Origin: a virus
DNA length: 37,843 bases
Strand: one strand, 5' to 3'
IMG/VR virus record: IMGVR_UViG_3300031951_000519
Location: 1-37,843 of that record
Shown here: piece by piece, positions 1 through 6,098 of the stretch
Position numbering within the stretch: the stretch's first letter is position 1
How the letters are laid out: the number at the start of each line of letters is the position of its first letter
The notes under the pieces: generated by a model
What the model saw: only the letters and a program-made list of their open reading frames with translations
Told to the model about the DNA's origin: nothing
Database searches by the model: none
Made by a program: the position numbers and the translations under genes

Positions 1-80
1 TCGTCGTCGGGCAGGGCGAGATCTGTTGAAATCCATCTTGGTTTCTCCGTGTTCTCTGTGTTCTCTGTGGTTAATTTCAT
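1..80 (-). CDS. DUF551-like protein, N-terminal part (cut by window edge)
   Basis: The ATG at 80 overlaps the helicase stop as ATGA. Twenty-six complete codons are visible before the window edge. After a Thr/Glu/Asn-rich start the protein reads W-I-S-T-D-L-A-L-P-D-D-E, which matches the usual opening of phage DUF551 proteins (W-I-S, then L-P-E/D). The first residues are encoded by a dispersed DNA repeat. The matching C-terminal half of this family is at the opposite window edge on the same strand, so this is probably the same gene interrupted by the contig break. Direct joining of the edges puts the halves in different frames, so some bases are missing. The function of DUF551 is not known. 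Confidence 0.6.
   Translation of the reverse strand, partial: MKLTTENTENTEKPRWISTDLALPDD
45..77 (-). repeat. Dispersed 33-bp repeat, copy A
   Basis: On the minus strand this is AAATT, ACCAC, then three GAG-type 9-nt steps ending CACGGAG. It matches copy B (34731-34763, opposite orientation) at 27 of 33 positions. All six differences are A in this copy and C or G in the other. Here the repeat is inside a reading frame and encodes the Thr/Glu/Asn-rich start of the DUF551-like protein. Similar GAG-CAC repeats are scattered through intergenic DNA of many environmental bacteria, so it may be host-derived; that origin is inference. Confidence 0.7.
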
Positions 81-1447
81 TTCTGTCTTTGGTTCATGTT
101 GTTGCTGTATTGTTTTTCGGTGACATTTCGGAAAACGGTGTGCTCGCCGATGAAGTTGAGTTTGATCTCGGGGGTGGGGCCGTTGCGTTGCTTGGCGAGG
201 ATCAAGAGCGTGTTGTGATCCATGGGCTCGGCGTCCTCGTCGGCGCGTTTTTTGTTTTTATCGAGCCGGTGGATGAGGAGCACGGTGTCGGCGTCTTGCT
301 CGATGCTGCCGGACTCGCGGAGGTTCGAGAGCTTCGGCTTGGTGTGGTCGCCATCGGCGTCGCGGTTGAGCTGGGCGAGGGCCACGATGGGGATGTCGAG
401 TTCCTTGGCGACGGTCTTGATCGCTTTGCTGATCTCGGAGACTTCGAGGGCGCGGGATTGGCGGGCGGCGTCGCCGCTGCCGTGCATGAATTGGAGGTAG
501 TCCACGACGATGAGGCCGATCTTGTGGGCGGCCTTGGCGCGGCGGGCGCGGGCGCGGAATTGGGCGACGGTGAGGCCGGGGGTCTCGTCGATAAAGAGGG
601 GGCTTTTCACCAATCCTCCGGCGATGTGGGCGACATTGGCGAGGGTGCGTTGGTCGAAAAATCCATCGCGGAGGCGCTGGAGATTGACACCGGCCTCGCT
701 GCAAATGGCGCGGACCATGAGTTCGCGCCCGGGCATTTCGACCGAGAAGACGAGTGTTGGGACGGCGAGTTCCTTGACGGCATGAAGGGCGAACTGCATC
801 CCGAGCGCGCTTTTGCCGCAGGCGGGCCGGGCGGCGACGACGATCATCTGGCCGCCCATGAAGCCGCCGGTCGAGCGGTCGAGGTCGTGGATGCCGGTGG
901 CGAGGCCGATGGTTTTGCCCCGGTTGTGGTAAACGGCCTCGATGTGCTCGACGGCGGCGACGACGGCATCGCGGCAGGGGGCGACGGGGTTCTCGCGGGT
1001 GGTGTGGTCGCGGAGGCCGTAGAGGACTTGCTCACAACGCTCCTGCGCATCGTCGGTGGTGAGGGCGTAGTCGTTCGCGGCCTCGGCCATGGCGAGGGCG
1101 GCGGCGCGCATTTTGCGGCGTTTCCAGGTATCGAGGACTTCGCTGGCGTAGTGCCGCCAATTTGCGACTTGGGCGAAATCGGCGCCAAGCTCGGTGATGT
1201 AGTGGGCATCCCCGCACTCGGCGAGCTGGCCGCGCTTCTCTAACTCGGTGGTGACGATGATGAAATCGACGGGCTTGGCGGCCTCGCGCAACTCGGCGAT
1301 GATGCGGAGGATGATCTGGTGCGCGGGCAGCACGAGCTGTTCGGGCTGGATGGCTTCGAGCACGCTGTCGGAAGTGGTGCCATTCTGCAACGCCGCGCCG
1401 AGGATGGCTTTTTCGGCAAGGGAGGTTTCGGGTAGTGGGTTGGTCAT
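77..1447 (-). CDS. DnaB-like replicative helicase
   Basis: 456 residues, close to normal DnaB length. An N-terminal DnaB-type helical domain (about 1-110) is followed by a RecA-like ATPase. Walker A is A-R-P-A-C-G-K-S at 206-213 and Walker B is V-V-D-Y-L-Q-F near 314-320. The later conserved blocks P-I-V-A-L-A-Q-L-N-R (353-362) and L-R-E-S-G-S-I-E-Q-D-A-D (376-387) are typical of DnaB. It would unwind DNA at the phage replication fork as a hexameric ring. The frame is open further upstream, but the ATG at 1447, two bases after the stop of the DUF1376 gene, is the sensible start because the residues before it are low-complexity shadow of that gene. No phage polymerase or primase is visible, so host replication proteins are probably recruited. 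Confidence 0.93.
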   Translation of the reverse strand: MTNPLPETSLAEKAILGAALQNGTTSDSVLEAIQPEQLVLPAHQIILRIIAELREAAKPVDFIIVTTELEKRGQLAECGDAHYITELGADFAQVANWRHYASEVLDTWKRRKMRAAALAMAEAANDYALTTDDAQERCEQVLYGLRDHTTRENPVAPCRDAVVAAVEHIEAVYHNRGKTIGLATGIHDLDRSTGGFMGGQMIVVAARPACGKSALGMQFALHAVKELAVPTLVFSVEMPGRELMVRAICSEAGVNLQRLRDGFFDQRTLANVAHIAGGLVKSPLFIDETPGLTVAQFRARARRAKAAHKIGLIVVDYLQFMHGSGDAARQSRALEVSEISKAIKTVAKELDIPIVALAQLNRDADGDHTKPKLSNLRESGSIEQDADTVLLIHRLDKNKKRADEDAEPMDHNTLLILAKQRNGPTPEIKLNFIGEHTVFRNVTEKQYSNNMNQRQK

Positions 1448-1449
1448 GG

Positions 1450-2355
1450 TCAGGCGGCGGCGGTAGCGGCGGCGTTTTCGGCTTCGATTTGCGCGACGCG
1501 CTCGCGGACGAAGGCGCGGAGGCTTTCGGGTAACTCGAACCAGGTGGTGCAGTTGTAGCTGGGATCGGTGGAGGTGATGATGTCCTGCCAGCCCTCGGGC
1601 TCGGCGGGCCTGGGCCGGGTGGCGGTGGGGTTGACTCCGGCGGCCTTGGCCCATTCGCGGGCGCGGAGGACTTCGGCGAGGAGGTTGTTCAGCAAGGTGG
1701 CGGGGTCGCGGCGGCGGTAGCGGGCGGCGTCGCCCTCGGTCTGCCGGTAGGCCCACGCGAGGAGCGCCCAATCGGACTCGGGGAGCGCGGCGGCGCTTTT
1801 TTTATTTTTTTGCCAAGCCCGGTGGGTGGAGGCGTCGAAGTCAGTTCCGGGTTTCATGCGGAACAAATCGCGCAGGCGGGTGAGGACGGGATGCTCGGGT
1901 GCGGAAGATTCCTCGCAATCCAACTCCAATTCCTCGTCCCCTTGGGGACTTATAGGGGTAATATAATGGTTAGTGGTTAGTGGTATCGTAGCTATAGCTA
2001 GACCCTTGCTAGGCTCTTGCTTGACTCTTGCTGTTCTTTTGCTATATCTCTTTTGCGCCCCCTTGACTCCAAGCTCTTTACGCTTTCCGCAAAGTCGGTG
2101 ATAAGATTGAATTTCTTCCTCAACTCGACCACAAATCCATCCATTTTCGGTAAGAACGAAGAACTCATTCAGCACTACCTCGATGACTTCGGCAGCAATT
2201 CTTAACCTGCGCGATAGCTTTTGGTAGTCGTTTGCTATAGCCTGCTCCTCGGTATAGTATAAATCAAGCAAGCGCCTATAAGCTAAATCCTCATCATTAG
2301 TGAGATGTGTTGTATTTACCGCGTAGTCTTTGATGTTAAACTTGTAAAAGTGCAT
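1450..2355 (-). CDS. DUF1376 phage replication protein
   Basis: 301 residues. The first 90 or so match the DUF1376 pattern: start H-F-Y-K-F-N-I-K-D-Y, then L-T-N-D-E-D-L-A-Y-R-R-L-L-D-L-Y-Y and an L-S-R-R-L-R helix. This domain is common at the N-terminus of phage and prophage replication proteins and is normally encoded just before a DnaB or DnaC-type gene, as here. A likely role is origin binding or helicase loading (inference from family context). The middle (about residues 105-150) is low-complexity and encoded by visibly AT-richer DNA (about 1930-2350) than its neighbours, a possible module boundary. The C-terminal part is Ala/Arg/Glu-rich and not recognised. Confidence 0.82.
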   Translation of the reverse strand: MHFYKFNIKDYAVNTTHLTNDEDLAYRRLLDLYYTEEQAIANDYQKLSRRLRIAAEVIEVVLNEFFVLTENGWICGRVEEEIQSYHRLCGKRKELGVKGAQKRYSKRTARVKQEPSKGLAIATIPLTTNHYITPISPQGDEELELDCEESSAPEHPVLTRLRDLFRMKPGTDFDASTHRAWQKNKKSAAALPESDWALLAWAYRQTEGDAARYRRRDPATLLNNLLAEVLRAREWAKAAGVNPTATRPRPAEPEGWQDIITSTDPSYNCTTWFELPESLRAFVRERVAQIEAENAAATAAA

Positions 2356-2358
2356 AAA

Positions 2359-2547
2359 TTAAATTTGGCCGAATTTTTTTCGGCGGGATTTGGCAAAGGA
2401 GGCGTCGTTTTTGATGAGCCAGCGGTTGCAGGCGTCGTTGATTTCTTTGGCGTTAAAGGTGGTTTTCCAACCGGCGCGGCTGTCGTGGAGGGTGATGGGT
2501 TGGAGATCGGGCGGCATGGGTTGGGCTTTGCGGGTTTCTTCTCTCAT
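2359..2547 (-). CDS. Small basic protein in the replication operon
   Basis: 62 residues starting M-R-E-E-T-R-K-A-Q. The start is fixed by an ATGA overlap with the exonuclease stop, and it ends three bases before the DUF1376 start. The frame is open further upstream but that part is antisense-like Arg/Pro shadow. The body has W-K-T-T-F-N-A-K-E-I-N-D-A-C-N-R-W and a basic end K-S-R-R-K-K-F-G. I do not recognise the family. Its position and positive charge would fit a small nucleic-acid or replisome accessory protein, but that is inference only. Confidence 0.65.
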   Translation of the reverse strand: MREETRKAQPMPPDLQPITLHDSRAGWKTTFNAKEINDACNRWLIKNDASFAKSRRKKFGQI

Positions 2548-3101
2548 TGGGGGGTGGGGGCGATGAGGCGGTGGAGGCAGGCCATGGTGAGGAGGGCGTC
2601 CTCTAGGGCGTTGTGGGTCTTGCCACTGCGCGAGAACCCGAGGGTGGCGGCGATGTGGTCGAGCGAGAGGCGGGGCTGGTCGTCTTTGCCTAGCGGTAGC
2701 TCGATGGCTCCGGTCTCGTGGGCGAGCCAGGCGGCGGCTTGGAGGTCGATGTTTTTCCGGCTGGTCCAAGCGAGACCTTGGCGGTGGAAGGCGGCTGTGA
2801 GGAAGAGGAGGTCGAAGGCGACATTGCAACCGGCGATGATGTGCCAGCGGCGCTCCCCGATCCACAAGGCGAAGTCTTGCAGAACCTCGCGCTCGGGCCG
2901 TCCGTTTTTTTCCAGAAAATCGAGGGTGAGGCCGTTTTTTGCAAGGGCTTGCGGGTCGCAAATCCACTCGGGCGAAGGGCGGATGAGTGCGGTAAACGCC
3001 TCGCCATCCGTGCTATCCACGGCGGCGAGCGAAAGCAGGGCGTGCTGGGTGGGGTCGAGCCCCCCGGTCTCGGTGTCGAGGATGAGGAGTCGGCTTTTCA
3101 T
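2544..3101 (-). CDS. DnaQ-like 3'-5' exonuclease (DEDDh type)
   Basis: 185 residues from the ATG at 3101, which overlaps the previous stop as ATGA. The Exo I motif is L-I-L-D-T-E-T-G-G with metal-binding Asp9 and Glu11. Exo II is N-V-A-F-D-L-L-F. The final motif T-H-N-A-L-E-D-A supplies the His and Asp of a DEDDh enzyme. Length fits a stand-alone exonuclease domain like the DNA polymerase III epsilon subunit. It would remove nucleotides from 3' ends, for proofreading, recombination or host DNA breakdown. There is no polymerase gene nearby. Confidence is high for the fold and low for the exact biological role. Confidence 0.9.
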   Translation of the reverse strand: MKSRLLILDTETGGLDPTQHALLSLAAVDSTDGEAFTALIRPSPEWICDPQALAKNGLTLDFLEKNGRPEREVLQDFALWIGERRWHIIAGCNVAFDLLFLTAAFHRQGLAWTSRKNIDLQAAAWLAHETGAIELPLGKDDQPRLSLDHIAATLGFSRSGKTHNALEDALLTMACLHRLIAPTPQ

Positions 3102-3253
3102 TCGGGGAAATTGCGGGAGTTGAGGCGGTTCGGATAGTGCGCACGAAACCATGCGAGCCATTTTTTCTTTTCCTCGTCGCGGCCTATGCGGTAGCAAGCG
3201 AAGGATGAGCCGAGCGAAACCAGCGCGTAGAGAATAGCTTCGGTGGCGCTCAT
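3098..3253 (-). CDS. Small single-span membrane protein
   Basis: 51 residues, coupled by ATGA overlaps at both ends (start within the stop of the 88-residue gene, stop within the start of the exonuclease gene). A hydrophobic stretch, A-T-E-A-I-L-Y-A-L-V-S-L-G-S-S-F-A-C-Y, covers about residues 3-21. A charged cytoplasmic-type tail (G-R-D-E-E-K-K-K-W) follows. Family not recognised. It could be a membrane anchor or a host take-over factor; nothing in the sequence decides. Confidence 0.6.
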   Translation of the reverse strand: MSATEAILYALVSLGSSFACYRIGRDEEKKKWLAWFRAHYPNRLNSRNFPE

Positions 3254-3516
3254 AGGATGGAAGGGAAGGGCTCGAACATCATGGGGTCGGCAGTAGCAGC
3301 GACGCGCACGGTGGAGTGGATTTTGAAGCAATGGCTGAGACGGCGCGGGATGCGCAGACGGGCCTTGCGCCAATTACCATCCGCATCGGGGACGCGGAGG
3401 CTGAGGTATTCGGGGTTGATTTCGCGGCCCATGATCTGGGCCTCGATGAACTCCGGCGCGGCCTGCACGGCAGGCGGCACCGGCGCGGTTTTTTTTTGTT
3501 TTTGTAGGGTAGGCAT
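3250..3516 (-). CDS. Hypothetical early protein
   Basis: 88 residues. The Lys/Pro/Ala-rich start (M-P-T-L-Q-K-Q-K-K) is followed by a compact mixed segment with G-R-E-I-N-P-E-Y-L-S-L-R-V-P-D-A-D-G-N-W-R-K-A, suggesting beta structure. It ends in an ATGA overlap with the small membrane protein gene. No family recognised. It sits among DNA-metabolism genes, so a modest replication or regulatory accessory role is possible but unproven. Confidence 0.6.
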   Translation of the reverse strand: MPTLQKQKKTAPVPPAVQAAPEFIEAQIMGREINPEYLSLRVPDADGNWRKARLRIPRRLSHCFKIHSTVRVAATADPMMFEPFPSIL

Positions 3517-3538
3517 AGGTTTGAATGGAAAGATGCGA

Positions 3539-4573
3539 CTACGGGGCGGCTGGCGGCGGCACGGAGGGGTCGCCTTTAGATAAAATTTTCTGTGGACCCA
3601 AATGAGTGCTATCTGATACCCCCCCCTCGAAATCCGCGACCCCCTCCCCCCCTACCCTCAGGGTCTCAACTACGGTCTCGGTTTTCACCTGGTCGAGGTC
3701 GTTATCAAGTTGATAACTTCCGATAAGACAACTAGAGGATAGTTTGCTATCGTTGTCTATCAACGAGTTAGCTTGTGCATTGCTGTCGGCTTCCGTAAGT
3801 CGTTGATAATCGCTGACGGCATCCACGGATTTCACCTCATGAGCATGAGTCTCAACAAGGGGCAGAGCAGGCAGGGAGGCGGCGAGACCAGCCCCCTTTT
3901 GCAGCGGCGCGCCCTCGGATAAACCGGTTTGCACAACCTCGGCTTCGAGCACGGGTAGCGAGGCGAGCATTTCGCGGAGCTTGTCCTCACCTGCCTCGAC
4001 CTTCTCGATGCGGCTTGTTGCCTCACCGCTGAGGAGCTGGCCCTTGTCCACCATCACGGCAGCAACGATGGCGGCGTCCTTGGCGCTGTTGATCGTAGGG
4101 ATCAGCTCGATGGCCCGCTCGACCGATAGCCGGGCAGCACGGCGAACATCTCGCAATAACTCCTTTTTATCCTGCTCTATAGTAAATCCCTCACGCTCCC
4201 GGACGGCAGCAATGGTGTTCCGCGAAACTCCCAGGGCTCGGGCCGTGGCCGAAATGCTCAATCCCTCGGCAGCCATGCGGACTACGGCGCGGTAGGCATC
4301 CGGCCTCCGGGCAAGCAAGCGTTCCCCTGTGAACTCCCCTGCTGCTTCGAGCTTCTCCAACCCGATTTCAGCCTCAGAAAATAAAAAAGGCGCGGCGGCG
4401 GAGGCGGCTTCCGATTCCTGCAACGGCGACTTAGGTTGAGCGGCGCTCTCCATCATGGCCCGCTCGGCAGCGTTCAGCGTTCCACCGGCCTTCACCTTCT
4501 CCACGATGTTGCGGATGTTTGCCTCCAGCACCTTCGTGGCGATGTCGGCGGAGAGATTGGAAGGCTCAGGCAC
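3539..4573 (-). CDS. Helix-turn-helix DNA-binding phage protein
   Basis: 344 residues with a GTG start at 4573. A strong Shine-Dalgarno AGGAGGT lies six to seven bases upstream, inside the end of the preceding gene; the two genes overlap by eight bases. The N-terminus (A-N-I-R-N-I-V-E-K-V-K-A-G-G-T-L near 19-33) resembles the start of Nu1/small-terminase-like and related phage regulators. A clear HTH is at about 104-125 (L-S-I-S-A-T-A-R-A-L-G-V-S-R-N-T-I). A helical region follows, then a long low-complexity, Ser/Glu/Pro-rich tail. It could be a transcription regulator or the small terminase subunit. Its distance from the large terminase across the contig break argues mildly against the latter. 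Confidence 0.7.
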   Translation of the reverse strand: MPEPSNLSADIATKVLEANIRNIVEKVKAGGTLNAAERAMMESAAQPKSPLQESEAASAAAPFLFSEAEIGLEKLEAAGEFTGERLLARRPDAYRAVVRMAAEGLSISATARALGVSRNTIAAVREREGFTIEQDKKELLRDVRRAARLSVERAIELIPTINSAKDAAIVAAVMVDKGQLLSGEATSRIEKVEAGEDKLREMLASLPVLEAEVVQTGLSEGAPLQKGAGLAASLPALPLVETHAHEVKSVDAVSDYQRLTEADSNAQANSLIDNDSKLSSSCLIGSYQLDNDLDQVKTETVVETLRVGGEGVADFEGGVSDSTHLGPQKILSKGDPSVPPPAAP

Positions 4574-5261
4574 CGGCCACCTCCTGCATCCAATCCAGAT
4601 GCCAGTTCAGCAAATCCTCATCGTTCCAGATGGCGAACTGCTCGATGTTGTCGCTGCTTCGGAGATTCGCACTTCCCTCCACCACAAAAAAAGACGGCGC
4701 GGCGGAGACCAGGATCACCTTGGCGTGAGTGCGGGCCACCTTTACGGCATCCCCGAGGAGATGCTTCACCTCCCGATAGGTTCCCGTCTTATCGACCTGC
4801 GAAAAATAATGGCTCACCAGCAAAAAAAGGCGGCGGATTTGCCCCGAGGCCCGCAGACCGGCCAGCATCGAGGCGTTGGCCGTGCTCATGCCCAGAGTCG
4901 AGATAGCCAGGATGTCCGCGCTCCGGTCCCCGAGGAGCAACGGGATGATGTCAGCGGTCACAAAATCCCCACGCACCACCGCATGAGTGCAATCCCCCGG
5001 CTCCGGCAGATGCGCGGCCAGCTCGGCAGCGTTCTCCGGTTTCACCAGGCGTTTCAATCCACGGCGGCTCCGCTTGTCGTCGGCCTTCACCGCATGGAAC
5101 TGCCGCATGTAGCGGTTGCGCCGTAGCGGGAATGCCACCTCGCTCCGAGTCTCCTCGATGCCCGAGAGGTCGATGTCCACGAGCAATGGGGTCTTACCCT
5201 CTGGGGTATTCAACCCATCTGGAAAATTGGCACAAAAAAAAGACGGCGAGGCGTCAGGCAT
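4566..5261 (-). CDS. Phospholipase D-like (single HKD) phage protein
   Basis: 231 residues. Near the C-terminus there is T-H-A-K-V-I-L (His179, Lys181), then E-G-S-A-N-L-R-S-S (Gly196, Ser197, Asn199) and N-I-E-Q-F. This is the H-x-K then G-S-x-N arrangement of PLD-fold nucleases, which work as dimers when only one motif is present. The usual Asp four residues after Lys is not seen, so activity is uncertain. No signal peptide. A DNA-cutting or DNA-binding role is likely from the family; an anti-defence or host-DNA role is speculation. The first residues and residues near 186-192 share an S-P/A-P-S-F-F motif encoded by T-tracts. Confidence 0.65.
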   Translation of the reverse strand: MPDASPSFFCANFPDGLNTPEGKTPLLVDIDLSGIEETRSEVAFPLRRNRYMRQFHAVKADDKRSRRGLKRLVKPENAAELAAHLPEPGDCTHAVVRGDFVTADIIPLLLGDRSADILAISTLGMSTANASMLAGLRASGQIRRLFLLVSHYFSQVDKTGTYREVKHLLGDAVKVARTHAKVILVSAAPSFFVVEGSANLRSSDNIEQFAIWNDEDLLNWHLDWMQEVAGA

Positions 5262-5262
5262 T

Positions 5263-5481
5263 TTAAGAGTAGGAAAAAACCCCCGACCGGCGCGGCGAGG
5301 TCGTCACCGCATTGATCCGCCCCGCATCCAGCAGGCGCTTGATAGCCGACTCAGGGATCAGCCAACGCTTCCCCCAGGCAATCGCCTCCAGCTCCCCCGA
5401 TTGCAGTCGGCAGTGCAGATTGCTCCTCGAGATCGACAGCAACTTGCACACCTCACGCGGCGAATAATGCTTCTCGATCAT
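5263..5481 (-). CDS. AlpA/excisionase-like HTH protein
   Basis: 72 residues. Residues 6-52 read as a winged MerR/AlpA-type domain: S-P-R-E-V-C-K-L-L-S-I-S-R-S-N-L, then a wing with G-E-L-E-A-I-A-W-G-K-R-W-L-I-P, then A-I-K-R-L-L. Such domains bind DNA in excisionases and early regulators. The start overlaps the stop of a tiny upstream gene by ATGA. With an integrase and attP in the genome, this is a candidate recombination directionality factor, but it is far from int and in the opposite operon, so a regulatory role is as likely. Confidence 0.8.
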   Translation of the reverse strand: MIEKHYSPREVCKLLSISRSNLHCRLQSGELEAIAWGKRWLIPESAIKRLLDAGRINAVTTSPRRSGVFSYS

Positions 5482-5579
5482 GGCACCCTCCCGATTGCGG
5501 CCAGGATCGCCACCGGCCCGAGGCTCAAGATGTCACGCACCACTGCTTGCACCAACCGACCCGCTTCCTCAGGCTTCAC
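5478..5579 (-). CDS. Tiny early protein (33 aa), hypothetical
   Basis: A 33-codon frame with a GTG start, beginning M-K-P-E-E-A-G-R-L-V and continuing into a mostly hydrophobic stretch (I-L-S-L-G-P-V-A-I-L-A-A-I-G). It overlaps the 38-residue gene by eleven bases upstream and its stop is an ATGA overlap with the AlpA-like gene. The gene-to-gene coupling pattern is the main support. No family recognised; it could also be a translation-coupling leader with no function. Confidence 0.42.
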   Translation of the reverse strand: MKPEEAGRLVQAVVRDILSLGPVAILAAIGRVP

Positions 5580-5685
5580 GAGACATCCTCCATGTCGCCC
5601 AAGCCAGAAAAAGAACCGGCGCGGCCACCGTCACGGCGAACTCCACAAAATAAGCCCCCAGACGCAAAAAATCCGCGCCGCTCAT
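5569..5685 (-). CDS. Tiny membrane protein (38 aa)
   Basis: A 38-codon frame, M-S-G-A-D-F-L-R-L-G-A-Y-F, with a hydrophobic segment A-V-T-V-A-A-P-V-L-F-L-A-W-A-T at about 17-32 and a short basic end. A textbook GGAGGT lies eight bases before the ATG. The start overlaps the previous stop by ATGA. One membrane span is likely. Function unknown. Confidence 0.6.
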   Translation of the reverse strand: MSGADFLRLGAYFVEFAVTVAAPVLFLAWATWRMSREA

Positions 5686-5858
5686 TTATCGAACCTCCAA
5701 GTGGCTTTCTCGAACCTCCAAGCGGTCGGGATTCCCCCGAACTTCTCGGCCCAAGCCATCCGCGCCTCGAGGGAGGAAACAGCCCAGAAGTATTCCCCAA
5801 TCCTGTGACGGAAGATATTTAATCCCTCCACATACCAAAGATGCTTGCAGGTCTTCAC
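5682..5858 (-). CDS. Small early protein with WRF(E/D)K repeats
   Basis: 58 residues from a GTG start at 5858. The Shine-Dalgarno AGGAGGT is seven bases upstream, and the GTG overlaps the stop of the RHH gene as GTGA. The sequence is rich in aromatics (L-W-Y-V, E-Y-F-W-A-V) and ends in two tandem seven-residue units, A-W-R-F-E-K and T-W-R-F-D-K. The units are encoded by two copies of a 13-bp sequence whose second copy carries the ribosome-binding site of the next gene. No family recognised. Confidence 0.65.
   Translation of the reverse strand: MKTCKHLWYVEGLNIFRHRIGEYFWAVSSLEARMAWAEKFGGIPTAWRFEKATWRFDK
5689..5722 (-). repeat. Two 13-bp direct repeats, 21 bp apart
   Basis: On the minus strand CTTGGAGGTTCGA occurs at 5710-5722 and again at 5689-5701, perfectly. 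The 21-bp period keeps the reading frame and gives the seven-residue WRF(E/D)K repeat. Each copy contains GGAGGT. The downstream copy serves as Shine-Dalgarno for the 38-residue gene; the upstream copy has no start codon at a suitable distance. Confidence 0.75.
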
Positions 5859-6016
5859 GCGGGCACCTCCTCGGTTTGGATTTGGGGTTGTTGCTTGCGC
5901 ACCATCCGAATCAAAAGGGATCGGATGATTTGTCCGGGCTTCAGGCCCTGTTCCTCTGCCAGCCGCTCGAGGTCGGCTCGCACATCTTCAGGTAGGCGGA
6001 TGCTGAATGTTTTCAT
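5855..6016 (-). CDS. Ribbon-helix-helix regulator, leftward early operon
   Basis: 53 residues, M-K-T-F-S-I-R-L-P-E-D-V-R-A-D-L-E-R-L-A, the standard start of CopG/Arc-type RHH proteins: a short beta strand with alternating Thr/Ser/Arg that contacts the DNA major groove, then two helices (G-L-K-P-G-Q-I-I-R-S-L-L-I-R). It acts as a dimer on palindromic operators. It is the first gene of the long leftward unit, and its start is about six bases past a promoter-like repeat, so the transcript would be nearly leaderless. A second RHH gene is divergent across the same 80-bp gap. Likely an early autoregulator or a partner in the lysis-lysogeny decision, as Arc and Mnt are in phage P22 (analogy only). 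Confidence 0.85.
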   Translation of the reverse strand: MKTFSIRLPEDVRADLERLAEEQGLKPGQIIRSLLIRMVRKQQPQIQTEEVPA

Positions 6017-6022
6017 CGTGCG

Positions 6023-6056
6023 GGTCTGAATGAATCACAAACAGACACACCGTCAA
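6023..6056 (-). promoter_or_regulatory. Candidate promoter for the leftward early operon
   Basis: On the minus strand TTGACG (6056-6051) is followed after 16 bases by TTCATT (6034-6029), preceded by TGA to make an extended -10 (TGnTTCATT). A start site seven bases on would fall near 6022, so the RHH mRNA would have almost no 5' leader. The -10 region is part of a 19-bp motif (6041-6023) that matches, at 14 of 19 positions, a motif at 6079-6097 on the other strand. The -35 is good; the -10 core matches the consensus at only three of six positions. Confidence 0.45.
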
Positions 6057-6064
6057 TAAAAAAA

Positions 6065-6091
6065 TTGAGAAAAATATATTTGTGCTACATT
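6065..6091 (+). promoter_or_regulatory. Candidate promoter for the rightward lysogeny module
   Basis: TTGAGA (6065-6070) is followed after 15 bases by TACATT (6086-6091), which is preceded by TGC to give an extended -10. The expected start is near 6098, right at the GTG (6099) of the rightward RHH gene, implying a leaderless mRNA. Spacing is two bases short of ideal, which the TGn extension can compensate. Confidence 0.45.
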
Positions 6092-6098
6092 GCAACCT

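Larger units (their letters stand above)
6023..6097. promoter_or_regulatory. Mirrored 19-bp promoter/operator motifs in divergent gap
   Basis: The motif TTTGTGnTnCATTnnnACC is present on the minus strand at 6041-6023 and on the plus strand at 6079-6097, pointing outward towards each RHH gene. Between them is an A/T-rich spacer. A shorter inverted pair, GTCTG (6024-6028) and CAGAC (6042-6046), lies on the left side. This symmetry fits a shared operator where one or both RHH proteins control the two promoters together. That is inference; the sequence match is direct. Confidence 0.55.

Noticed and set aside
1-36. Reading M-D-F-N-R-S-R-P-A-R-R-R from ATG 36 joins in frame with the right-edge DUF551 end
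   Set aside because: The frame from ATG 80 has the real DUF551 opening and an ATGA overlap with the helicase stop; the ATG 36 frame lacks any family feature, so the in-frame join is probably chance.
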